Shown here in pieces: positions 26,868 through 33,369 of a stretch of 64,000 nt of DNA; position 1 is the stretch's first letter, and each line of letters starts with the position of its first letter. Origin of the DNA: Flavobacterium sp. ALJ2 (lineage in GTDB: Bacteria; Bacteroidota; Bacteroidia; Flavobacteriales; Flavobacteriaceae); contig NZ_JADNRC010000001.1 in the NCBI RefSeq assembly GCF_015594725.1, positions 432,373-496,372 of the forward strand, in the 5' to 3' direction. The notes below the pieces were generated by a model, which saw nothing but the letters and a program-made list of their open reading frames with translations, ran no database searches and was not told the origin of the DNA. Both the position numbers and the translations under genes were made by a program.

Positions 26868-27189
26868 GACCTAATATTTTATATATAAATTTACAAAAAA
26901 ATCAATGAAGCCTTTCCTTATTTAACAGTTTTTTGAAATGAGGCCCTGAGGTTCAGAGTTACAAATGTTCTAAGGTTTCCTTAAGTGATGTACAATAGAA
27001 GGTCTTTTTAAGAGGTCAAAAGATTTTCTGTAGATAAGATGCGCCGCAGTGCGTCTATGTAAGATACTTTGAAAAAAGTGTTTTTTTTTTTGAGAAATAG
27101 AGTTACAAAAAAAAGCTATTTACATTTATGTAAACAGCTTTTGATTGTTATTTTTTAAACTTAGTACCTCGGAATCTTAAATAAAAAAC
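26868..27189. other. Intergenic region with repeat elements
   Basis: 322 bp without a gene. It contains the palindromic element at 27037-27056, a T-run near 27082 and, at 27157-27190, a sequence shared with the 3' flank of the helicase gene. No ORF of note. Confidence 0.6.
27037..27056. repeat. REP-like imperfect palindrome (AGATGCGCCGCAGTGCGTCT)
   Basis: The arms AGATGCG and TGCGTCT pair with one G-T type mismatch around CCGCAG. It is much more GC-rich than its surroundings, as expected of a dispersed repeat. Single copy in this window. Confidence 0.5.
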
Positions 27190-27190
27190 C
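27157..27190. repeat. Intergenic sequence shared with 18947-18995
   Basis: AAACTTAGTACCTC then GGAATCTTAAATAAAAAAC here; AAACTTAGAACCTCAG then, after an 11-bp insertion, GAATCTTAAATAAAAAAC at 18947-18995. In both places the shared block abuts the stop codon of a minus-strand gene. Confidence 0.6.
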
Positions 27191-27750
27191 TATTTTCCGA
27201 ACAGTTTTCCTAATAAACCTCCTATGCCACCGCTTTTGTTTCCTAATGCCATAGCATCACTAACATCAACTTTTCCATCTCCATTTTGATCTAAGCCAAA
27301 TTGAGTTCCGTATTTAGAAATTGCATCCATAATTCCAGAAGCTTGTCCGCCATTGCCTGAGATTGCATTAATAATATCAGAAATTTGAAAACTGCTATCA
27401 CCAGAGTCTTTCGCTTTCCCTACAAGAGAGCCTAAAATTTGCGGAATCATACTGCTAGCAACACCGTTTGATGCTTCTGTACTTAATCCAAACTTTTCAC
27501 CAAGATTTCCTGTAAGTTGTTGTGTTAATTGTTGAACAACAGGATTTGAACTATCAATAGGAGAATTTCCTTGAAATAAACCAGCAAGTTGTTCGACACC
27601 ACCTTCAGATGCTATTTTCTGTAATCCAGAAAATATAGAACTACTTGTTTCTTTCAGTACTGCTTCGTTTTGTTCATTTGGTATAGCAGCATTGTTTACA
27701 ACAGAGCTACCTCCGTACTGTTGTACTAATTGTGTTAATTGCTCAAACAT
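27190..27750 (-). CDS. DUF937/YidB-like protein with an EF-hand-like loop
   Basis: 186 aa from ATG 27750 (MFEQLTQLVQQYGGSSV); the frame also opens at a TTG nine codons upstream. It is Gly-, Ser- and Gln-rich and helical, like DUF937 proteins (VEQLAGLFQGNSP, MIPQILGSLVGKA, GGIGGLLGKLFGK). Residues 154-165, DQNGDGKVDVSD, form a canonical calcium-binding loop with ligands at positions 1, 3, 5, 9 and 12. It lacks a signal peptide. It follows serA on the same strand after 101 bp. Function is unknown. Confidence 0.8.
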   Translation of the reverse strand: MFEQLTQLVQQYGGSSVVNNAAIPNEQNEAVLKETSSSIFSGLQKIASEGGVEQLAGLFQGNSPIDSSNPVVQQLTQQLTGNLGEKFGLSTEASNGVASSMIPQILGSLVGKAKDSGDSSFQISDIINAISGNGGQASGIMDAISKYGTQFGLDQNGDGKVDVSDAMALGNKSGGIGGLLGKLFGK

Positions 27751-27851
27751 GAATTTAGGATTTAGATTAGAACTCAAATTTAATAAAAAAAATAAATGGA
27801 TTTATTAAACGATGTTAATAAATCCATTTTAAGTGATTTAATTATAATTGA

Positions 27852-28802
27852 TTAGCTTAACAAAGTAATAATTTGTTGTGCTAATTCTGTACCAATTCTG
27901 TCTTGTGCTTCTCCAGTTGCTGCACCAATATGTGGAGTCAATGAGATTTTTGTATGCATTAAAATAGCCATTTCTGGTTTTGGTTCGCTTTCAAAAACAT
28001 CTAATCCTGCAAAAGATACTTTTCCGCTATCTAATGCTTTTACCAAAGCAACTTCATCAATAACACCACCACGAGCGCAGTTAACAATACCCACACCATC
28101 TTTCATGATTGCTAATTCTTTCTCTCCGATGATGTAACCATCTTGAGCAGGAACGTGCAAAGTAATGAAGTCAGCTTCTTTAAATAAAGACTCTAATGAT
28201 TGTGAAATGATAGTTGTAGTTATTGATTGACCGTCAAAGAATTCTACTTTAACATCTACTTTAGGGATAAAGCTATCTGCAGCGATAACTTTCATTCCTA
28301 ATCCTAATGCCATTTTTGCTGTAGCTTGACCAATACGGCCAATACCAACAATACCTAGGGTTTTACCTCTTAATTCGGTACCATTTGCATATGCTTTTTT
28401 CAAACCGTCAAAGTTTGTATCTCCTTCAAGAGGCATATTTCTGTTTGAATCGTGTAAAAAACGAACTCCATTAAATAAATGTCCAAAAACTAATTCAGCC
28501 ACAGATTCAGATGATGAAGCAGGAGTGTTAATTACATGAATCCCTTTGCTTTTTGCATAGTCAACATCAATGTTGTCCATACCAACACCACCGCGACCAA
28601 TTATTTTTAATCCTGGACAAGCATCGATAATGTCTTTGCGTACTTTGGTTGCACTACGCACCAAAACAACATCTACATTGTTTTCGTTTACAAAATTAGC
28701 AACTTGTTCTTGTGCTACTTTTGTAGTTATAACTTCAAATCCACCTTTTTCTAAAGCTAGAATTCCACTTTTAGAAATTCCGTCATTTGCTAATACTTTC
28801 AT
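27852..28802 (-). CDS. serA: D-3-phosphoglycerate dehydrogenase
   Basis: First step of serine synthesis: 3-phosphoglycerate plus NAD to 3-phosphohydroxypyruvate. 316 aa, which is the short form without a C-terminal ACT domain. The NAD-binding motif is GIVGIGRIGQATAKMALGLG; catalytic Arg lies in NCARGGVIDE, Glu in the following strand and His in SLTPHIGAAT. It lies downstream of serC on the same strand, separated by 232 bp that hold a hairpin repeat, so the two may be expressed together but not simply from one compact operon. Confidence 0.95.
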   Translation of the reverse strand: MKVLANDGISKSGILALEKGGFEVITTKVAQEQVANFVNENNVDVVLVRSATKVRKDIIDACPGLKIIGRGGVGMDNIDVDYAKSKGIHVINTPASSSESVAELVFGHLFNGVRFLHDSNRNMPLEGDTNFDGLKKAYANGTELRGKTLGIVGIGRIGQATAKMALGLGMKVIAADSFIPKVDVKVEFFDGQSITTTIISQSLESLFKEADFITLHVPAQDGYIIGEKELAIMKDGVGIVNCARGGVIDEVALVKALDSGKVSFAGLDVFESEPKPEMAILMHTKISLTPHIGAATGEAQDRIGTELAQQIITLLS

Positions 28803-28889
28803 TGTGTCTTTATATTTTTTATTGATTAATCGTTTAACTCTTTAATCGATGAACCAATTATTATGATTTTTTTTCTTTTTTTGTTTAGG

Positions 28890-28975
28890 AGCTAATCCCG
28901 CTATTCGTTCCAAATCTTTTTTGTTTTTAAAGAAAAAACAAAAAAGATTTTCACTTCTATCGGGGCTAGTATTCT
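28890..28975. repeat. REP-like element with long A/T hairpin between serC and serA
   Basis: The element runs GGAGCTAATCCCGCTATTCG, then a perfect 17-bp inverted repeat (28912-28928 AAATCTTTTTTGTTTTT with 28934-28950; 5-nt loop), then TCACTTCTATCGGGGCTAG. From memory very similar blocks occur repeatedly in flavobacterial genomes. In this position it could attenuate or stabilise the serC-serA transcript. Confidence 0.65.
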
Positions 28976-29034
28976 AGTAGTCAATTCACGTTTTCGGCTC
29001 ACTAAAAACTAAAAACCGAGACTGTGACTGAGAA

Positions 29035-30105
29035 CTAAACTTTAGACTCTAAAGCTTTCATTACATCTACTAATACCTGAACGCTTTCTATTGGCATTGC
29101 ATTGTAAATAGATGCTCTGTACCCACCAACCGAACGGTGACCAGGTAAACCAGAAATGTTAGCTTCTTTCCACATAGCATCAAATGTTGCTGTATGGTCA
29201 GGATTGTTTAATAAGAAAGTAACGTTCATGTTTGAACGATCTTTTACAACTGCAGCACCTTTAAATAAAGGGTTTCTATCAATTTCAGCATAAAGCAAAG
29301 CAGCTTTTGCATCATTTAATTTTTCAATGGCTGCAACACCACCTTTTTCTTTAATCCATTGTAATGTCAATAATGAAACATAAACGGCAAAAACAGGAGG
29401 AGTATTGTACATGCTTTCTGCTTTGATATGTTTTGCATAATCTAGCATACTAGGAATAGTTCTTCCGTTTTTACCAAGAATTTCTTCTTTAATAACTACT
29501 AGAGTAGTTCCTGCAGGTCCCATATTTTTTTGAGCTCCTGCATAAATTAAATCAAATTTAGAATAATCTAAATTACGAGAAAATATATCAGAACTCATGT
29601 CACAAACTACTGGTACATTTGTTACTGGGAAATCTTTCATTTGAGTTCCAAAAATGGTATTGTTACTTGTACAGTGAAAATAATCTGCATCGGCAGGTAT
29701 TTCGTAACCTTTTGGAATATTATTGTAATTCTCTTCTTTAGATGAAGCTATAGTAATAGTCTCTCCAAAAAATTTCGCTTCTTTTATAGCTGCTGCCGCC
29801 CAAGTTCCTGAATCTAAATAGGCTGCTTTACCGTTCTCCTTCATTAAGTTATAAGGAGCCATTAAGAATGCTGTGCTTGCGCCACCTTGTAAAAACAAGG
29901 CTTGATAGCCTTTTCCTTGAAGTCCTAATAACTCTAAAGCAAGGGAGCGAGCTTCTTCCATAACTGCAACGAAATCTTTACTTCGGTGCGAAATTTCTAA
30001 AATAGATAGTCCTGAATCATTAAAATTTAAAATAGCTTTTGATGCTTTCTCAAAAACTTCTTGAGGTAAGATGCTTGGTCCTGCGCTGTAGTTGTGTTTT
30101 TTCAT
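29035..30105 (-). CDS. serC: Phosphoserine aminotransferase
   Basis: Second step of serine synthesis, PLP-dependent conversion of 3-phosphohydroxypyruvate with glutamate to phosphoserine; also used in the pyridoxal 5'-phosphate pathway. 356 aa from ATG 30105 (MKKHNYSAGPSILPQ, the typical family start). The PLP lysine is in YAGAQKNMGPAG; substrate-binding blocks LFLQGGAST and GHRSVGGYRASIYNAMP are intact. The upstream in-frame extension to 30123 is unlikely. It is the gene upstream of serA and downstream of the acyl-CoA reductase gene. Confidence 0.96.
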   Translation of the reverse strand: MKKHNYSAGPSILPQEVFEKASKAILNFNDSGLSILEISHRSKDFVAVMEEARSLALELLGLQGKGYQALFLQGGASTAFLMAPYNLMKENGKAAYLDSGTWAAAAIKEAKFFGETITIASSKEENYNNIPKGYEIPADADYFHCTSNNTIFGTQMKDFPVTNVPVVCDMSSDIFSRNLDYSKFDLIYAGAQKNMGPAGTTLVVIKEEILGKNGRTIPSMLDYAKHIKAESMYNTPPVFAVYVSLLTLQWIKEKGGVAAIEKLNDAKAALLYAEIDRNPLFKGAAVVKDRSNMNVTFLLNNPDHTATFDAMWKEANISGLPGHRSVGGYRASIYNAMPIESVQVLVDVMKALESKV

Positions 30106-30201
30106 GGTGTAGTTAAGTTCCAATATTTTTTAGAAACGCAAATTTCGGGAATAGGAGTCAAAAAATCGTTAAATTATTCGCAATAATTCTAAGATTTTAA
30201 C

Positions 30202-31260
30202 TTATGTTATTAACAAAAACGATATAGTATCTACGTTGTCTGCATAATCCCACAGCTCAGGAGTCTGCGTTTTTCCAAATGGAATACTTTTTTCTATTAA
30301 GTTATTACTTACGATGCATTGAATTTGCTCGTTTTCAGCTTGTAAACGTTGTTTTAAAACTTCGATATTGTCATATTTTTCATAAAAGACACTCGAAATG
30401 GGAGAGGCATGGCTTACATCTTCTTTTAGAGTAAGAAAGCCATTGTCTAGTAATTTAAAGTTACTCATCAGGAAAACGGCTTTGTTGTAGTCGTAATTGT
30501 TAGCATATTTTTCATAATGAATAATATCTTGATATTCAAAAATTGCTTCAAAAAAGGAATCAAATTTATACCCTTCAGGAACGAAGAGTTTAGAAACATT
30601 TCGACAGCCTAAACCAAAATATCTTAATATATCTTCGCCTAAGGCAATAAGTTGTTCTTTGGTTTCTTTTCCGTTTAACACAGCAACAGAGTTTCTGCTT
30701 TTTCGTATAATTGATGGTTTATCTTTAAAATAATATTCAAAATAACGTGCTGTATTATTACTTCCTGTAGCGATTACAGCATCAAAATTTTCTAATTTCC
30801 CATCTACGAAAGTGATATTACTAGCAAAATCTGGATTAATAGCAATAAGATATTTAGCTATAAAAGGGAGTAGATGCTGATCATTTGAAGAGGTTTTTAC
30901 AAGTACATTATGACCTGTGATTAAAACACATAAAAAATCATGAAACCCAACTAACGGAATGTTTCCTGCTAATATTAGAGCTATATTTTTAGGCTCTTTA
31001 ATGTTTATCTTGTATGCTGAAAGCCATGTATTTATGTTCTTTTCTGTCAATGCTTGAGCCCAAGATTGAATAGAAAAATATACTTGCTCGGGTGTATACC
31101 AGCCATTATGTGATTGAGATAGGTCAATCAGCTTTATGAAATCATCAAAAAACAAGTCATTACTTAAAACATTATTGTCTTTTTTACAATCATTTTCAGA
31201 AAATTGACTTAAAAACTTGCCGAGTTCTATAAAAGATTGTTTTTTTTCGTTTTGTAACAT
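30202..31260 (-). CDS. LuxC-like acyl-CoA reductase
   Basis: 352 aa from ATG 31260 (MLQNEKKQSFIELGKFL). The promoter at 31301-31332 lies downstream of the longer in-frame start (31338), so that start is excluded. Blocks such as LILAGNIPLVGFHDFLCVLI, ATGSNNTARYFEYYF and FGLGCRNVSKLFVPEGY match the acyl-CoA reductase/aldehyde dehydrogenase-like family, with the catalytic Cys probably in GCRN. It is probably cytoplasmic; the acyl substrate is unknown. A divergent ferredoxin gene begins 158 bp away, a pairing that may be functional because the reductase needs electrons. Confidence 0.88.
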   Translation of the reverse strand: MLQNEKKQSFIELGKFLSQFSENDCKKDNNVLSNDLFFDDFIKLIDLSQSHNGWYTPEQVYFSIQSWAQALTEKNINTWLSAYKINIKEPKNIALILAGNIPLVGFHDFLCVLITGHNVLVKTSSNDQHLLPFIAKYLIAINPDFASNITFVDGKLENFDAVIATGSNNTARYFEYYFKDKPSIIRKSRNSVAVLNGKETKEQLIALGEDILRYFGLGCRNVSKLFVPEGYKFDSFFEAIFEYQDIIHYEKYANNYDYNKAVFLMSNFKLLDNGFLTLKEDVSHASPISSVFYEKYDNIEVLKQRLQAENEQIQCIVSNNLIEKSIPFGKTQTPELWDYADNVDTISFLLIT

Positions 31261-31300
31261 AAGTAATTTGTATATGAATAGTTTTGATTGTAATTTTGCA

Positions 31301-31332
31301 CAAAAATAAGGATAAATAAGTCGAAAGTCAAA
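31301..31332 (-). promoter_or_regulatory. Promoter for the acyl-CoA reductase gene
   Basis: On the minus strand: TTTG (31329-31332), 20-bp spacer, TATTTTTG (31301-31308). Good fit to the Bacteroidota consensus; predicted transcript start about 31294, giving a leader of about 35 nt. It overlaps the repeat at 31314-31328. Confidence 0.6.
31314..31328. repeat. 15-bp repeat AAATAAGTCGAAAGT, copy 1
   Basis: Identical 15-mer at 33092-33106, in both cases followed by AAAAGTC-type sequence (GTCAAAAG within 15 bp). Part of a family of degenerate GACTTT-containing spacers. Confidence 0.5.
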
Positions 31333-31418
31333 AGTCATTTAGTCAAAAGACTAAAATGCTCTTTTAATTTTTTTGACTTTATAACTTTAAGGCTTTTAAC
31401 TTTAAGACTAAGAAAACA

Positions 31419-31769
31419 ATGGCAATAATTATAACCGACGAATGTATCAATTGTGGCGCTTGTGAACCAGAGTGCCCAAATACAGCAATCTATGAAGGTG
31501 CTGACGATTGGAGATACAAAGATGGAACAAAACTATCTGGAAAGATAATTTTACAAGACGGAACTGAAGTTGATGCAAATGATGCTCAAACTCCTATTTC
31601 TGACGAAGTTTACTATATCGTTCCTGGAAAGTGTACCGAATGTAAAGGTTTTCATGATGAGCCTCAATGCGCTGCAGTGTGTCCGGTTGATTGTTGCGTG
31701 CCTGATGATAACCATGTAGAAGATGAAGAAACTTTGTTGAGTAGACAAGCGTTTTTGCATAATGAATAA
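31419..31769 (+). CDS. 4Fe-4S dicluster ferredoxin
   Basis: 116-aa cytoplasmic electron carrier. The first cluster motif is [16 protein letters not shown]; the second is [22 protein letters not shown], in which eight residues between the second and third cysteines give the long-insert type seen in Bacteroidota and Chlorobi. It ends 21 bp before a strong terminator. It is divergent from the acyl-CoA reductase gene. Confidence 0.95.
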   Translation: MAIIITDECINCGACEPECPNTAIYEGADDWRYKDGTKLSGKIILQDGTEVDANDAQTPISDEVYYIVPGKCTECKGFHDEPQCAAVCPVDCCVPDDNHVEDEETLLSRQAFLHNE

Positions 31770-31790
31770 AACAATTATTATTTATAGTTT

Positions 31791-31831
31791 AAAAAAAGAA
31801 TCCTGAGCATTGAGTTCAGGATTCTTTTTTT
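31791..31831 (+). terminator. Terminator after the ferredoxin gene
   Basis: 16-bp perfect stem including flanking A and T runs (31791-31806 with 31816-31831; core GAATCCTGA) and a 9-nt loop. Confidence 0.85.
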
Positions 31832-31898
31832 TGTCCATTTTTTTTTTAGTTATATAAGCTTTGAATGCTTTTTTTAGTTAATTTAATAATACTATTTT

Positions 31899-31906
31899 TA
31901 CATTTG
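31899..31906 (+). promoter_or_regulatory. Putative -7 element (TACATTTG)
   Basis: TAnnTTTG match that predicts a transcript start near 31913. It therefore favours the ATG at 31930 over the in-frame GTG at 31912. No clear -33 box. Confidence 0.45.
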
Positions 31907-31929
31907 ATTTAGTGAATTTAATAGGACCG

Positions 31930-33093
31930 ATGAATAGATTAATATTTTTGTTTTTTATATTGTTTAGTACGAGTGTTTTAGCCCAAAGTGCGGAATATTC
32001 GATTGTTGTTAAAGACCTAGAAACTCAACTTCCTATAGATGAAGCAACAGTAGTTGTGCTTAAAACTAAACAAATTTTATTGAGTAATCAAGACGGAAAG
32101 GTAACTTTTATGCTTATCGGTAGTTCTAATATCCAAGTTTCAGAAGCAAATTATGAGACTTTAACTGTTCGGTGGGAATCATTAAAAGAAAATGAGTTTG
32201 TGATTTATTTAAAGAATAAGAAAAATAAATTAGATGAAATTGTTTTGTCTAAAGAATCACCAGATAAAATACTACGTAAAATTGTTTCTAATTCAATGAA
32301 AAAGTTAGCAGTATCTTGCCGGTTAAAAGTTTATGTAAGGGAGTTTTTTATACTTGATAATATATATTCTTATTATAATGATGGACTTGTAAATTTTCAG
32401 TTTTCAATAAATAAAAAGGGACCAACAACGACATTGTTAGTTGAGCAAAATAGATCTTATGGTTTGATTGAAGCTGATGTGAGTGCCGATTTAAAGGGAT
32501 ATAATTTGAATAATATTATGGAGAACTATTATAATTTAAATTATTTCGAATCTGTTTTAGATTCAAAATTAAAGAACGAATATGATTTTATTATAAAAGG
32601 ACATCCTAGTAACGAAAATTATTTTGTTATGTTTATAAAACCAGTAACTATATCTAATAAAGTTATGGATAGTTTTGAAATTGTTTATGATCCTTTGAAG
32701 AAACTAATCATTGAGTTTATGATTATTACTACACCTGAAACTGCTGCCGGAATTGAATATAAAACAAAAGTAGGAGCTAAGAATATCACAAGATCACTTG
32801 TAAAAGTAAATTATAGAGTAGATGGTCTGGATTATCACTTACTGAGTTCGAATGAAGAAATAGCTTATGATCTTGTATTAAAGGATAAGGTTAAGAATAT
32901 TCAGGTTCGAAATAGTTTTATAACTACAAGTTTTAACAAACAAAAGTTTACTTATAATGAGAGTGATGTTTTTAAAGAGAAAACTCTTTTCAATAAAAAG
33001 AATAAGATTTTGACTAATTATTGGGATATTTCGGGATTTACTGCTACCAATCAAGAAAAGATATTAATAGACGCATTAAATTTTAAGATGTAA
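31930..33093 (+). CDS. Secreted protein with an N-terminal carboxypeptidase-regulatory-like domain
   Basis: 387 aa from ATG 31930, signal peptide MNRLIFLFFILFSTSVLAQ. Residues about 22-95 look like a CarboxypepD_reg-like beta-sandwich (YSIVVKDLETQLPIDEATVV, then a segment with DGKVTFMLIGSSNI). The rest (DEIVLSKESPDKILRKIVSN and onward) is beta-rich and resembles the periplasmic or surface proteins that Bacteroidota build on this domain. It is probably in the outer membrane or periplasm. No enzymatic motif is visible. Confidence 0.8.
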   Translation: MNRLIFLFFILFSTSVLAQSAEYSIVVKDLETQLPIDEATVVVLKTKQILLSNQDGKVTFMLIGSSNIQVSEANYETLTVRWESLKENEFVIYLKNKKNKLDEIVLSKESPDKILRKIVSNSMKKLAVSCRLKVYVREFFILDNIYSYYNDGLVNFQFSINKKGPTTTLLVEQNRSYGLIEADVSADLKGYNLNNIMENYYNLNYFESVLDSKLKNEYDFIIKGHPSNENYFVMFIKPVTISNKVMDSFEIVYDPLKKLIIEFMIITTPETAAGIEYKTKVGAKNITRSLVKVNYRVDGLDYHLLSSNEEIAYDLVLKDKVKNIQVRNSFITTSFNKQKFTYNESDVFKEKTLFNKKNKILTNYWDISGFTATNQEKILIDALNFKM

Positions 33094-33106
33094 ATAAGTC
33101 GAAAGT
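33092..33106. repeat. 15-bp repeat AAATAAGTCGAAAGT, copy 2
   Basis: Exact match to 31314-31328; starts at the last base of the preceding gene's stop codon region. Confidence 0.5.
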
Positions 33107-33220
33107 TTAAAAAGTCAAAAGATTAAGGTAAATAAAAACAAATAAAAATTAACACATTACTAATTTTTATTTGGATCTGATAGCTCTGGATAAAATGCGA
33201 CACTATATTTAAGTTATTGC

Positions 33221-33323
33221 TTATTTTAAAACTTCTTCTACACAACGAAGTTTAAAATCGTAATTGTACTTGACTTTTCTTTCCATAAAAATGCCCCCAG
33301 ATAGTGTTTAACTATTTGGGGGC
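33221..33323 (-). mobile_element. IS3-family (IS150-like) insertion sequence remnant
   Basis: The minus strand reads ATG at 33286, MERKVKYNYDFKLRCVEEVL-K, then TAA at 33221-33223. This is the start of an IS3-family OrfA transposase, cut after 21 codons. Upstream of it lies the stem GCCCCCAGATAGT (33293-33305) with its partner 33311-33323, typical of the left end of such elements. The sequence beyond (AAGAGGCTGTCTCAC on the minus strand) may be part of the end. The rest of the element is gone. Confidence 0.65.
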
Positions 33324-33369
33324 AGTTCAAAGTGAGACAGCCTCTTTTGTTGTGGTAATCTGTTTTAGA

